Shown: positions 1-8,948, counted from the first letter of the stretch. The stretch: DNA of 64,000 nucleotides from an uncultured Pelagibacteraceae bacterium (GCA_902595465.1 CACJQE010000001.1:1-64000); one strand, 5' to 3'. Program-made: numbers and translations. The notes: generated by a model from the letters alone, not told the origin.

Positions 1-286
1 TTTACCTTTTACTGTATTAGCTGATGAAGATTTTAAATATTTTCAAAAATATGAAATTGAAAGATCAATGATTAAAACATTATCTGCAATGCTATTTAAA
101 TCTCATAAAATAATACCTGCAATTTTAAAGGGATATATTCCTTTAAAAATCAAAGGTCATTTTGATATAGCTGTTACAGATGTTTTAATAAACGAACAAG
201 GAACAGTTGATGACGTATACTACGCAAAGAAAGATATAGCCGATCACTTCAGTTTTGAAAAAATTAAAGAATTTGTAACAAGCTAA
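1..286 (+). CDS. Peroxiredoxin-like (AhpC/TSA, thioredoxin-fold) protein, C-terminal part
   Basis: The open frame runs in from the left edge, so the start lies outside the window; the ATG at 68 is only an internal methionine. The visible 94 residues begin with LPFTVLADED followed by a YxxYEIERS-type stretch. They end with a beta-hairpin region (TDVLINEQGTVDDVYYAKKD) that resembles the C-terminal half of AhpC/TSA redoxins. No peroxidatic cysteine is visible because that part of the fold is off the window. The protein would reduce peroxides or serve as a generic redoxin in the cytoplasm. The family call rests on the fold-like pattern only. Confidence 0.6.
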   Translation, partial: LPFTVLADEDFKYFQKYEIERSMIKTLSAMLFKSHKIIPAILKGYIPLKIKGHFDIAVTDVLINEQGTVDDVYYAKKDIADHFSFEKIKEFVTS

Positions 287-292
287 AAACAG

Positions 293-631
293 ATGTTATT
301 TTTTATTTTTAAAGTTGTAGCAGCAGGTTTAATTGTTGCTTTTTCAAGTTGGTTGGCTGGTCAAAATCCTAAGTTGGCTGGATTTATTATTGCTTTACCT
401 TTGGTATCACTAATAGCGATACTGTTTTCGTATTATGAGCATAATGATACAGAGAAAACAGTAATGTTTACAAAAAGTATATTTATTGCAGTACCAGCAA
501 GTTATTTATTTTTTGTACCCTTCTTTTTTGCAAAATCATTGAATATGAATTTTTTCATAATTTATATTGCAGGTTTAATATTGCTAATCGGAGGATATTT
601 TATCCATAGATACATAATCAATTTAATATAA
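293..631 (+). CDS. Small four-helix inner-membrane protein (DUF3147-like)
   Basis: This 112-residue protein is almost entirely hydrophobic, with about four membrane segments (roughly 1-20, 28-48, 62-82 and 88-108). The short loops carry few charges (HNDTEK, FTKS). It starts 6 bp after the preceding stop and is probably co-transcribed. Length and segment pattern resemble the small DUF3147-type membrane proteins of proteobacteria, but I cannot verify this without a profile search. Function is unknown. Confidence 0.6.
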   Translation: MLFFIFKVVAAGLIVAFSSWLAGQNPKLAGFIIALPLVSLIAILFSYYEHNDTEKTVMFTKSIFIAVPASYLFFVPFFFAKSLNMNFFIIYIAGLILLIGGYFIHRYIINLI

Positions 632-650
632 AATAATAATTTTAATAAAT

Positions 651-668
651 CTTTAACATAACTGTCAT
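651..668 (+). promoter_or_regulatory. Possible Pho box (one perfect, one degenerate half-site)
   Basis: A perfect CTGTCAT half-site lies at 662-668. A degenerate CTTTAAC lies 11 bp upstream at 651-657, matching the 7+4 spacing of PhoB sites. It precedes the small membrane protein and the arsenate genes. Against it, the site is only about 21 bp from the ATG at 690, and a normal PhoB-dependent start would fall near the Shine-Dalgarno sequence. Confidence 0.3.
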
Positions 669-689
669 AAGTATGAAGAAAGGAGTTTT

Positions 690-911
690 ATGTTTTTAAA
701 AAAATATCTTAAATGGATAAGCACATTTTTAGTCTTAACAGGAATATTGCTTACAAATTTAAATATATATCCAATTAATATATATTTTCATGGTCTTGGT
801 GTAGTCGGTTGGACGATTGCAGGTTTCATCTCAAAAGATAAGGCAATTTTAACAAATTTTGGATTACAAATTCCTTTGTTTGTAATTGGTATTTATAAAA
901 TTATTTTTTAA
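690..911 (+). CDS. Small membrane protein upstream of arsC (DUF6552-like, function unknown)
   Basis: The 73-residue product has three predicted membrane segments (about 8-27, 32-50 and 55-72) and no catalytic motif. A good ribosome-binding site (AAAGGAG) sits 5 bp before the ATG, unusual strength for this AT-rich genome. Its stop codon shares a base with the arsC start (TAATG), which implies translational coupling with the arsenate genes. It resembles the short uncharacterised membrane proteins annotated as DUF6552 in SAR11 genomes; that assignment is from memory of the family and is tentative. Confidence 0.65.
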   Translation: MFLKKYLKWISTFLVLTGILLTNLNIYPINIYFHGLGVVGWTIAGFISKDKAILTNFGLQIPLFVIGIYKIIF

Positions 912-1342
912 TGAAAAATATTTTATTTGTATGCACAGGAAATTCAGCGAGAAGCATTATTGCTGAGAGTATTATTAATAATGAATACTCAAATAAATTT
1001 AATGCTTTTAGTGCTGGTAGTAATCCATCTGGAAAAATCAATGAAGATGTTAAAAGTTTTTTAGAGAAAAATAAAAGTTATGATCTAACTAATTATAGTT
1101 CTAAAAACTTTGAAGAATTTATTAATAAAGAATTAAAAATGGATCACGTAATAACGGTATGCAATAACGCAAATAATGAGGTATGTCCTATTTGGCCTGA
1201 TAAAAACCAAATTATACATTGGGATATAGAAGATCCGGTAGCCAAACTTCAAAATGCAAATGACGAAGAAAAGCAAATAATCATTAGAAAAACTTTCAAT
1301 ATTATAAGTAATAAAATTAAAGATTGGATAGATGAAAAATAA
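911..1342 (+). CDS. arsC: Arsenate reductase, low-molecular-weight phosphatase type
   Basis: ArsC reduces arsenate to arsenite in the cytoplasm. The N-terminus carries the phosphatase P-loop CTGNSARS with nucleophilic Cys8. A second region around Cys84 and Cys92 (VITVCNNANNEVCPIW) supplies the resolving cysteines typical of the LMW-PTP-like ArsC family, and the conserved DP of the acid loop is seen in WDIEDPV. At 143 residues it is full length. It is coupled upstream to a small membrane protein and overlaps the aquaporin-like gene downstream by 11 bp, so reduction and arsenite exit are encoded together. No ArsR-type repressor lies nearby. Confidence 0.92.
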   Translation: MKNILFVCTGNSARSIIAESIINNEYSNKFNAFSAGSNPSGKINEDVKSFLEKNKSYDLTNYSSKNFEEFINKELKMDHVITVCNNANNEVCPIWPDKNQIIHWDIEDPVAKLQNANDEEKQIIIRKTFNIISNKIKDWIDEK

Positions 1343-1991
1343 AAATAGATATTTTCTTTCAGAGTTCATTGGAAGTTGCTTTCTGGTCATGATCATAGTT
1401 GGATCAGGTTTAATGGCAGAAAATCTAACTAATGATATAGCAGTAATGCTAATAGCAAACACATTGGCAACTGGAGCTGGATTGTTTGTGCTAATAACAG
1501 TATTTGCTGATGTATCTGGGGCTCATTTCAATCCATTTGTAAGTATTGCTATGACAATTACAGGAAAGTTAAAAAAAAACCTTCTACCCTTTTATATTTC
1601 TGCTCAGATACTTGGATGTTTGCTAGGTGTAGCATTAGCTAATTTCTTTTTTGAACATCAGGTTTTTGAATTATCAACAAAGTCAAGGAGTGGGATTTAT
1701 ATTTTTACTTCTGAAATAGTTGCTACGTTGGGTCTTATTTTAATAATTTTTGGTTCAATGAGATCAGGTAAAATAGCTGTTGCTGGATCAGTAGGTTTAT
1801 ATATCACTGCTGGTTATTGGTTTACCTCTTCAACTTCTTTTGCAAATCCTGCTGTAACAATAGCAAGAACATTCACAGAGTCGTTTACTGGTATAAGTTA
1901 TTTAAACACTCCTTTTTATATAATTGCAGAATTAATTGGTATGTTAATTGCTGTTTATGTCGCAAAAAAATTATTCTTAAAAAAAGATTGA
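1332..1991 (+). CDS. aqpS: Aquaporin/MIP-family channel, probable arsenite efflux (AqpS-like)
   Basis: This 219-residue MIP-family channel has six membrane segments and the two half-helix signatures. The first is altered to NPF (GAHFNPFVS, about residue 67) and the second is canonical NPA (SFANPAVTIAR, about residue 175). It overlaps arsC by 11 bp. In Sinorhizobium meliloti the aquaglyceroporin AqpS replaces the ArsB pump, letting arsenite leave down its gradient after ArsC acts. The coupling here supports the same role. Plain water or glycerol transport is the alternative. Confidence 0.85.
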   Translation: MKNKNRYFLSEFIGSCFLVMIIVGSGLMAENLTNDIAVMLIANTLATGAGLFVLITVFADVSGAHFNPFVSIAMTITGKLKKNLLPFYISAQILGCLLGVALANFFFEHQVFELSTKSRSGIYIFTSEIVATLGLILIIFGSMRSGKIAVAGSVGLYITAGYWFTSSTSFANPAVTIARTFTESFTGISYLNTPFYIIAELIGMLIAVYVAKKLFLKKD

Positions 1992-2476
1992 AAAATTTAA
2001 AACTAACAAACAATATTAAATTAATTAATAAAAAATTTAAAAAAAAAGAATTTTATCATTTTTTAAAAACCTCAAACCTTTCAATAGTAATACCCAAAAT
2101 TAAGAACAAGTATATTTTGGTTTCACAAAAAAGAATTCCTATAAATCAAATTAATTTTGAGTTTCCATCTGGTATAATTGAAAAACATGAAACAGCTTTA
2201 ATATCTGCTAAAAAAGAATTAATTGAAGAAACAGGATATAAATCAAGAAATAAATTGAGAAAAATTACTTCATTTTATTCTGAACCAGGTCGACTAACCA
2301 CTAAAATTACTGGTTTTTTTTGTAATAATCTTATTAAAATTTTAAAGCCTGAAAAAGGAATTAAAATCCACATAGTTTCAGATCATCAAATAATTAAATT
2401 AATTGAGAATGGTAAATTTAACAATGCATCTCATATAGGAATGTATTTGTTTTATAAAAAGAAATACGCTCAATAA
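1988..2476 (+). CDS. NUDIX hydrolase (ADP-ribose pyrophosphatase-like)
   Basis: The Nudix box is readable near residues 59-81: a glycine, five residues, E, seven residues, then KELIEETGY (K replaces the usual first R of REUxEExGU). The frame stays open upstream into the aquaporin gene, but that extension is out-of-frame coding noise. The likely start is the TTG at 1988, whose last bases overlap the aquaporin TGA, giving 162 residues. EPGRLTTK after the box resembles the SPG region of ADP-sugar hydrolases. Substrate is unknown. Confidence 0.8.
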   Translation: MKNLKLTNNIKLINKKFKKKEFYHFLKTSNLSIVIPKIKNKYILVSQKRIPINQINFEFPSGIIEKHETALISAKKELIEETGYKSRNKLRKITSFYSEPGRLTTKITGFFCNNLIKILKPEKGIKIHIVSDHQIIKLIENGKFNNASHIGMYLFYKKKYAQ

Positions 2477-2494
2477 TAATACCGAGCGTATTTC
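2461..2494 (+). terminator. Inverted repeat over the Nudix stop codon (terminator-like)
   Basis: A perfect 11-bp inverted repeat (GAAATACGCTC at 2461-2471, its complement at 2484-2494) flanks a 12-nt loop and includes the last codons and stop of the Nudix gene. It sits between convergent genes, where a bidirectional terminator is expected. No U-tract follows on the plus strand, so it may protect the 3' end rather than terminate transcription. Confidence 0.45.
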
Positions 2495-2626
2495 AGGGGT
2501 TTAATGTTTAAAATTTAATCACAGAAGAATATTACATTTGGATTAAAGATATGTTTCAATAAAATTAAAAATATATTAAAGAAGAAAAATCACTAACCTG
2601 TAAGTTGTAATAAATTAAATTATATA

Positions 2627-4138
2627 TTAATTATTTGAATAAATTACTCTTGGTTCTAAAAATAATTCTCTCGCCAGAGCTTTAAATCTTTTTGTGGCTT
2701 GTTTAGAAATTATTTCTTGATGTTGTGTTGGAATTTTTAAAAATACAGAGTTGCCTCTTTTATACAATTTAAATTCCTCTAAAAAGATAGTTGAAATAGA
2801 TGTTAGTGAGTGAGCAAATCTTAAGGCTGCACCAACTTGTTTGCTAGAAAAAATTTCATTATTATTTAAAAAAGTCAAATATTCTATTTTTGGATTGTAT
2901 TTAATACTGCAGTACCTCCAATAACATGAAAGAGCTATTTGAATTCTTTCTTTATGTGAAAGTCTCAATAAAGGGGTATTTAATGTTTCTTGAAAAACTA
3001 ATTCTGCCTTTTGAAAAGCACCTAGTCCCCAATCCATATGACTTAAAACACAAGCTAAGTTAAGTAATTTTTCATTAAAATGTTCATTACCATCAAATAC
3101 AGGTTTGATAAATTCATAATACTTTTTGTAAGTTAATCCCAAATCACCTCTTTTCTTAGAAATATATTCTAATGATTTTTCAAAAACCTGAGAGTTATCA
3201 ATATTTTTAAAGTAATCTTTCGTCAAAGATCCCTCCCTAATACCGCTTATAGAACAAATTATGTTTTTTGGATTTGTGACTTTCATGATCTCATCTAAAA
3301 TAATAGAGCTATATGGTAGATAAGGTGTTCTAGATTTAGATATATATTCAACTGTTTTTAGTTTTGCTTTATTAAACGATGCTATTTTTTCTACAAATGA
3401 TGATATAGTTTCATAATTTACTGAATACTGATGAATTATATGGACAGGATGTTTATTTTGAAACAGATGAAGTTTAAATAAAGCTCTCCATGTTCCTCCA
3501 ACTAAATACAAATTTTGAAATTTTTTTTTAGATAACCATTTCTCTTCTCTCAAAAGTTGTTTTATATATTTAGAAAGGTTTCTCTTTTTTACAATTGGAT
3601 TATTAAGTAGTCTTAAAACACCTAAAGGAAAAGATGTTTTATTAGTAATCAAACCATTTTCAACTCTAGCCAATTCTAAACTTCCTCCACCAAGATCAGC
3701 AACTAACCCATCTACATTATCAAATCCAATTTTAACACCTTCAGCTGAACAAATTGCTTCTTCGTCACCACTTAAGATTTCTATTTTTTTTTTAAAAAGG
3801 TTTTCTACGTATTCAACAAAGGGTTTTGAATCTGTTGCTTCTCTTAAAACAGCAGTTGCTATTATTTTTAAATTAACAATTTTGGAAACATTTAAAATTT
3901 CTGAAAATCTCTTCAATACTTTTTGGGCATAATCCACACCAGATTTATGAAGTTTTCTTGACTTATCTAAATTTTTACCAAGTTCACAAACGGCTTTTTC
4001 ATTGAAAAAAGGCACACGAGATGAGTTAAAATCTTCATAGATTAACATCCTGATAGAATTGGAACCTATATCAATTACTGCTAATTTAGCAGGTTTTAAT
4101 TTCAGATTTTGATTATTTTTTAAAACTTTAATTTCCAC
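2627..4138 (-). CDS. ppx: Exopolyphosphatase / Ppx-GppA family phosphatase
   Basis: Ppx releases phosphate from polyphosphate ends or hydrolyses pppGpp. The N-terminal ASKHA domain shows the phosphate-1 motif (AVIDIGSNSIRM, residues 20-31) and the phosphate-2 loop ADLGGGSLEL (about 142-151). A second ASKHA half and an alpha-helical HD-like C-terminal domain follow (LSHMDWGLG, then LSHKERIQIAL). The length of 503 residues matches bacterial Ppx. Its start overlaps the ppk stop by 11 bp, so polyphosphate synthesis and breakdown are translationally linked. PPX and GppA activities cannot be separated from sequence alone, but the ppk partner favours Ppx. Confidence 0.93.
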   Translation of the reverse strand: MEIKVLKNNQNLKLKPAKLAVIDIGSNSIRMLIYEDFNSSRVPFFNEKAVCELGKNLDKSRKLHKSGVDYAQKVLKRFSEILNVSKIVNLKIIATAVLREATDSKPFVEYVENLFKKKIEILSGDEEAICSAEGVKIGFDNVDGLVADLGGGSLELARVENGLITNKTSFPLGVLRLLNNPIVKKRNLSKYIKQLLREEKWLSKKKFQNLYLVGGTWRALFKLHLFQNKHPVHIIHQYSVNYETISSFVEKIASFNKAKLKTVEYISKSRTPYLPYSSIILDEIMKVTNPKNIICSISGIREGSLTKDYFKNIDNSQVFEKSLEYISKKRGDLGLTYKKYYEFIKPVFDGNEHFNEKLLNLACVLSHMDWGLGAFQKAELVFQETLNTPLLRLSHKERIQIALSCYWRYCSIKYNPKIEYLTFLNNNEIFSSKQVGAALRFAHSLTSISTIFLEEFKLYKRGNSVFLKIPTQHQEIISKQATKRFKALARELFLEPRVIYSNN

Positions 4139-6278
4139 TTTTAATTAATCTTAAATTTAATTTTTTTGGTTTCATTTTTAATTTAGCTTTACCTCTTCCA
4201 GATAAACTAGGATTATTCATAAAATAATCATGGGCTGAAAAAGAATCATTTTCACTATATTTAATTTTTTTATAATTTCCACTAGCATCAAGTTCCCAAC
4301 TTTGGTTTTTATCTAAATAATTAGCTAACATAATTTGATCAAGAACTTGTTCGTGGACTGTTTGGTTTTCAATTGGAACTAGAAGTTCTACTCTTCGATT
4401 TAAATTTCTTGGCATTAAATCTGCTGATGAAATAAAAACTTTTGCATCTCTACTAGGCATTGTTTTTCCATTTGCAAAACAATAAATTCTTGAGTGTTCC
4501 AAAAATCTTCCAATCATGCTTTTAACTATTATATTTTCAGATTTATCTTTAACTCCAGGTCTTAAACAACAAACACCTCTTACAAATAAAAATATCTTTA
4601 CTCCAGCATTTGAAGCTTCGTAAAATTTATCAATTATCGCTGGATCTACTAAGGAATTCATTTTGGCCCATATTTCACCTTTTTTACCTTTTTTGACATT
4701 TGTAATCTCGTTAGCAATACATTTGTTCAAGGTTTCCCTAAGATTAATTGGTGATATAGATATTTTACTAAGATTTCGTGGTTTTGAATAACCAGTTACA
4801 TAATTAAAAAATTTTTCCACATCAGTTGCTAATTTTTTATCAGAACTAAATAAAGATAAGTCAGTATAAATTTTTGCATTAACTGGGTGATAATTGCCAG
4901 TTCCCAGATGTATATAAGTTTGAATTTTTCCCTGCTCTTTTCTTAATATTAAAGATGATTTTGCATGTGTTTTATATTTTGCAAAACCATAAACTATTTG
5001 AATTCCTGCCTTTTCTAAACTTCTTGAAAGTTGAATGTTTGCTTCTTCATCAAATCTTGCTTTGATCTCTATTAAAGCGGTTACTGTCTTTCCATTTTCA
5101 GCTGCTGTTATTAAGGCTTTAACAATTGGAGAATCTAGCGTTGTTCTGTATAGAGTTTGTTTAATTGCTATAACTTTTTTATCATATGCAGCTTGATTTA
5201 AAAACTCAACGACAGCATCAAATGTTTCAAAAGGGTGATGAACTATTAAATCTTTTTTTTTTATAGTATCAAAAAAATTATTATTAAACTCCTTTAATCT
5301 CTCAACCTCCCTGGGATTAAAATTTTTAAATCTTAATTTAGAATTTTTAATTTTACAAACTTGGTCTATATCTTGAATTCCAACAATGCCTTCAATTTCA
5401 TAGATGTATTCAGATTTTACGTTTAACTTATTGGTTATAAACTTAATTAAGTCATTATTACTATTTTTTAAAATTTCTAAACGTACTATGTCACCTGTTC
5501 TTCTTCTTTTTAAAGCCAATTCAAAAGATCTTACTAAATCTTCGGCCTCCTCTTGAATTTCTACATCACTATCTCTTATAACTCTAAATAACATTTTTTT
5601 ATCTAAATCATGATCAGGAAATATTTCAGAGGCAAAAAAACTTATAACATCATCTATAATTAAAAATTTTTTAAAACTTTTATTTCCATCTATTTCAATA
5701 AATCTTGATAAAGCTTTTGGAATTACTATTATTGTATTTAAAGTCCTTTTTTTATTTTTCTTATTTAATCTCATAACTAATGCTCTTCCTTGATTTGCAA
5801 TAAATGGAAAGGGATGAGCTGGGTCTATTGCTGATGGGGTTAGCAGAGGGTAAATTTCTTCATTAAAAATTTTAAATAATCTTTTTTGTTCAGGTTTACT
5901 TAAATTTTCAGGTTTAACTATACTTATATTTGCTTTTTTTAATTGAAGAATTAAATCTCTATATATTTTATTTTGTTTATTAAGAAGATTATTTGTTTCC
6001 AAAATAACTTCACTCATTTGTTCATCAGGAGTAAGACCATCAGAACTAAGTGAATCTACATCTTGTTTGATTTGACTATATAAACCTGCAACACGAACCA
6101 TGAAAAATTCATCTAAATTTGATCCAGCTATAGATAAAAATTTAATTCTTTCATAAAGAGGATTTTCAAAATTTTGGGCCTCAAGAAGAACTCTGTCGTT
6201 GAATTTTAGCCAAGACAGCTCTCTATTTATGTATTTAGATTTTAGTGTTTCTTTATCTTGTTTTTTTAATGCAGTCAT
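4128..6278 (-). CDS. ppk: Polyphosphate kinase 1
   Basis: PPK1 reversibly transfers the gamma phosphate of ATP to a growing polyphosphate chain through a phosphohistidine. The 716-residue protein has the N-terminal helical domain (YINRELSWLKFNDRVL), head domain, and two phospholipase-D-like C-terminal domains. Those carry KTHAKSSLILR with the autophosphorylated histidine, HLGTGNYHP, and a second region FLEHSRIYCF. SSADLMPRNLNRRVE is the usual late motif. It diverges from sixA with only 13 bp between start codons and is followed by overlapping ppx. Its place beside pst/pho genes suits phosphate storage. Confidence 0.96.
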   Translation of the reverse strand: MTALKKQDKETLKSKYINRELSWLKFNDRVLLEAQNFENPLYERIKFLSIAGSNLDEFFMVRVAGLYSQIKQDVDSLSSDGLTPDEQMSEVILETNNLLNKQNKIYRDLILQLKKANISIVKPENLSKPEQKRLFKIFNEEIYPLLTPSAIDPAHPFPFIANQGRALVMRLNKKNKKRTLNTIIVIPKALSRFIEIDGNKSFKKFLIIDDVISFFASEIFPDHDLDKKMLFRVIRDSDVEIQEEAEDLVRSFELALKRRRTGDIVRLEILKNSNNDLIKFITNKLNVKSEYIYEIEGIVGIQDIDQVCKIKNSKLRFKNFNPREVERLKEFNNNFFDTIKKKDLIVHHPFETFDAVVEFLNQAAYDKKVIAIKQTLYRTTLDSPIVKALITAAENGKTVTALIEIKARFDEEANIQLSRSLEKAGIQIVYGFAKYKTHAKSSLILRKEQGKIQTYIHLGTGNYHPVNAKIYTDLSLFSSDKKLATDVEKFFNYVTGYSKPRNLSKISISPINLRETLNKCIANEITNVKKGKKGEIWAKMNSLVDPAIIDKFYEASNAGVKIFLFVRGVCCLRPGVKDKSENIIVKSMIGRFLEHSRIYCFANGKTMPSRDAKVFISSADLMPRNLNRRVELLVPIENQTVHEQVLDQIMLANYLDKNQSWELDASGNYKKIKYSENDSFSAHDYFMNNPSLSGRGKAKLKMKPKKLNLRLIKSGN

Positions 6279-6291
6279 ATATTTAAAATTT

Positions 6292-6816
6292 ATGCTTAAA
6301 TTATACGTTATGCGTCATGCAAAATCTAGCTGGGACCACCCAAATCTTGATGATCATGAAAGACCATTAAGTAAGCGTGGCGAGAAAAATGCAAAAAAGA
6401 TTTGTGAATTTTTTGTTAAAAAAAATTATAAGTTTGATTACATATTACTTTCATCATCAAAAAGAACAAAGAAAACCCTAAAAATTTTATTAAAAAAAAT
6501 AGATAAACCAAAAAAAATTATTTCTTCAAAAAAATTATACTTATCAAGTGAAGATAAAATTATAGATATAATAAAAAAAATACCAAAAAAATATAAATCA
6601 GTGCTTTTAATTAACCATGAACCTGCTGTTAGAAATCTAATACGATCACTGACAAAAAATCACAACAACAACCATTTTAAATTATTAAACTACAAATTTC
6701 CGACATCGGCATTTGCAAAAATTTATTTTGATTTTAATGAATGGAATAAATTAGATGGAAATGGTTTAATTAAAGAATTTACTAGACCTAAAGACCTTCA
6801 AGATTCTAAAGAATAA
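6292..6816 (+). CDS. sixA: SixA-type histidine phosphatase
   Basis: This is a histidine-phosphatase-superfamily protein with the RHG-like motif MRHAKSSWD near the N-terminus, ERPLSKRGEKNAK, SSSKRTKKTL, and a second catalytic histidine in LLINHEPAVRNL. The longer frame from 6199 overlaps ppk antisense, so I place the start at ATG 6292 (174 residues). Members remove phosphate from phosphohistidines of signalling proteins; E. coli SixA acts on an ArcB/PTS phosphohistidine. Its 3' end overlaps the convergent phoB by 19 bp. A target among the neighbouring phosphohistidine proteins (PhoR, PPK) is speculation. Confidence 0.85.
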   Translation: MLKLYVMRHAKSSWDHPNLDDHERPLSKRGEKNAKKICEFFVKKNYKFDYILLSSSKRTKKTLKILLKKIDKPKKIISSKKLYLSSEDKIIDIIKKIPKKYKSVLLINHEPAVRNLIRSLTKNHNNNHFKLLNYKFPTSAFAKIYFDFNEWNKLDGNGLIKEFTRPKDLQDSKE

Positions 6817-7481
6817 CCTGCTGATCTTACAGTTCTAATTAAAGGCTTAGTATTATCTATATTAATAGCCTGTCTTAATCTTCTGATATGCACATCGACA
6901 GTTCTAGTTTCAACGTAAATATTTTCTCCCCAAACATTGTTTAAGAGTTGTTCTCTTGAATATACCCTTTTTGGATTTTTGATAAAAAAATCTAATAATT
7001 TAAATTCTGTAGGTCCTAGAGATATTTCAATGTTATTTCTATAAACTCTTTTTGTTATTCTATCTATTTTTAGATCTGTAAACTCAACAACATCAACGGT
7101 GGATTGTGGTTTTGATCTTCTGAGTAATGATTTAATTCTTGCATTAAGTTCTTTTTGACTAAATGGTTTTGTTACATAATCATCTGCACCTGTATCAAAA
7201 GCTCTTAATTTGTCCTCCTCCTCGCCTTTTGCTGTTAACATTATTACTGGTATGTCATTATGCTTTTTGTCTTTTTTTAAATTTTTACATATTTCAACGC
7301 CTGACAAATCGGGCAACATCCAATCCATTAATATTAAGTCAGGAAGCTTATCTTTAATTTGTTTAAGCGCATCTTCACCATTTTCACAGAAACTTACTTT
7401 GTAACCCTCTTTTTCAAGGTTATACTTTAGTAGAGTTATTATAGCAGCCTCGTCCTCAGCTATAAAAATATGAGCCGACAT
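6798..7481 (-). CDS. phoB: Phosphate-regulon response regulator PhoB
   Basis: PhoB activates phosphate-starvation genes at Pho boxes. The receiver domain has acidic residues near the start (AEDEA), phospho-acceptor Asp53 in LILMDWMLPD, T in LTAKGEE and the conserved Lys in TKPFSQKEL. The C-terminal OmpR-type winged helix carries LGPTEFKLLDF, RVYSREQLL and TVDVHIRRLRQAI. The length of 227 residues is typical. It is the last gene of the pst operon, 3 bp after phoU, while its kinase phoR lies upstream of pstS. Confidence 0.95.
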   Translation of the reverse strand: MSAHIFIAEDEAAIITLLKYNLEKEGYKVSFCENGEDALKQIKDKLPDLILMDWMLPDLSGVEICKNLKKDKKHNDIPVIMLTAKGEEEDKLRAFDTGADDYVTKPFSQKELNARIKSLLRRSKPQSTVDVVEFTDLKIDRITKRVYRNNIEISLGPTEFKLLDFFIKNPKRVYSREQLLNNVWGENIYVETRTVDVHIRRLRQAINIDNTKPLIRTVRSAGYSLES

Positions 7482-7484
7482 ATT

Positions 7485-8192
7485 TTACTTTTCTCCAGTA
7501 ACAATAGGTTCTGTGCCTTTTGGTCGATCGCCCTCTAGATATTCTCCCTTAACTAAATAATATACTTGCTCAGCAATGTTGGTTGTATGATCACCTATTC
7601 TCTCTATATTTTTAGTTACAAATAATAAGTGGGTTCCATCACTTAAGTTATTTTCGTTATCTTTTAAATATCTAATCACTTCTTGCATGCATAAATTTGT
7701 TAAATCATCAATTTGTTCGTCGCTTTCCCATACATTAATTGCCATACTCGAAGATCTTTCTAAATATGCATCTAATATTGATTTCAATTGTTTTTGAACA
7801 TCCGAAGATACTCTTATAATAGCATCTACTAAATTTTTTGGTAAATTTTCATTTAACAAAAGAGTTCTTTTAGAAATATTTTTTGCTAAATCACCTATTC
7901 TCTCAAGGTCAGAAGATATCTTTAAAGCAGTGACTGTTTCTCTAAGATCTATGGCCATAGGTTGTCTTAAAGCAATTAAATTTACTACTTGCTGTTCAAT
8001 TAAAGTCTCAAATTTATCAATTTTTTCATCATCTTTAATTACTGCCTCAGCATTATCACTATTTCTTGTAGTAATTGCTTGAATAGCTTTACCCAAAGCT
8101 TCTTCACAAAATCCACCCATTTTAATTATATTGCTATTTAAATTTTTAAGTTCTTCTTCGTAAGACTTTACTGTATGTGGTGCTTCGGTCAT
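7485..8192 (-). CDS. phoU: Phosphate transport regulator PhoU
   Basis: PhoU links the Pst transporter to PhoR and dampens phosphate signalling. The 235-residue all-helical protein contains the duplicated three-helix PhoU domain with metal-binding signatures such as SDLERIGDLAKNI (about 90-102) and KNIERIGDHTTNIAE (about 190-204). The start codon overlaps the pstB stop by a base, the standard pstSCAB-phoU arrangement. Confidence 0.96.
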   Translation of the reverse strand: MTEAPHTVKSYEEELKNLNSNIIKMGGFCEEALGKAIQAITTRNSDNAEAVIKDDEKIDKFETLIEQQVVNLIALRQPMAIDLRETVTALKISSDLERIGDLAKNISKRTLLLNENLPKNLVDAIIRVSSDVQKQLKSILDAYLERSSSMAINVWESDEQIDDLTNLCMQEVIRYLKDNENNLSDGTHLLFVTKNIERIGDHTTNIAEQVYYLVKGEYLEGDRPKGTEPIVTGEK

Positions 8193-8947
8193 TATCCAAA
8201 CCTCCCTGTGATATAATCCTGAGTTTTTTTGTTTTCTGGATTCTTAAATATTTTATCAGTAGAACCATGTTCTATCAATTCTCCAAGGTGAAAAAAACCT
8301 GTATTTTGAGAAACTCTTGCAGCTTGTGCCATTGAGTGAGTGACTATTATAATAGTATGGTCTTTTTTTAACTCATCAATTAGTTCTTCTATTTGAGCTG
8401 TAGCAATAGGATCTAAAGCAGAACAAGGCTCGTCCATTAGAATAACTTCAGGTTTAACTGAAATTGCCCTTGCTATACATAATCTTTGTTGTTGACCACC
8501 AGACAAACCAGTACCTGGTTCATGAAGTCTATCTTTCACCTCTTCCCATAATGCTGCCTTTTTTAAGCTAGTTTCAACTATTTCATCCATTTCATTCTTT
8601 GATTGAGCCATACCATGAATTGTTGGACCATAAGAAATATTTTCATAAATAGTTTTAGGAAAAGGATTTGGTTTTTGAAAAACCATACCAATTTTTTCTC
8701 TTAATCTAACAACATCACAACTTTTATCATTGATATCAAAATCATTAATTATAATCTGCCCTTTTACTCTACATATATCAATAACGTCATTCATTCGGTT
8801 TAGACATCTTAAAAAAGTAGATTTACCACAACCTGAAGGCCCAATCAGTGCTGTAACTTGATTTTCTTCAATATCTAAATTTATATTGAATAGAGCTTGT
8901 TTTTTTCCATAGAAAACATCTACATTTTTTGAATTTATCTTTATCAT
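8192..8947 (-). CDS. pstB: Phosphate ABC transporter ATP-binding protein PstB
   Basis: This is the ATPase of the high-affinity phosphate importer. It shows Walker A (GPSGCGKST), Q-loop ([10 protein letters not shown], the typical PstB wording), signature LSGGQQQRL, Walker B ([13 protein letters not shown]) and H-loop ([10 protein letters not shown]). I choose ATG 8947 because GGAG lies a suitable distance upstream (GGAGTTAAG before ATG); the alternative ATG 8968 would overlap pstA by 20 bp. The resulting 251 residues match the family. Confidence 0.95.
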   Translation of the reverse strand: MIKINSKNVDVFYGKKQALFNINLDIEENQVTALIGPSGCGKSTFLRCLNRMNDVIDICRVKGQIIINDFDINDKSCDVVRLREKIGMVFQKPNPFPKTIYENISYGPTIHGMAQSKNEMDEIVETSLKKAALWEEVKDRLHEPGTGLSGGQQQRLCIARAISVKPEVILMDEPCSALDPIATAQIEELIDELKKDHTIIIVTHSMAQAARVSQNTGFFHLGELIEHGSTDKIFKNPENKKTQDYITGRFG

Positions 8948-8948
8948 C

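Noticed and set aside
1133-1462. A 109-codon minus-strand frame opposite arsC/aquaporin
   Set aside because: Antisense to two recognised genes; its residue pattern is what a shadow frame of hydrophobic coding gives.
1817-1987. N-terminal extension of the Nudix frame
   Set aside because: It is an alternate reading of the aquaporin C-terminus (Cys/Asn-rich, non-homologous); the Nudix homology begins after the TTG at 1988.
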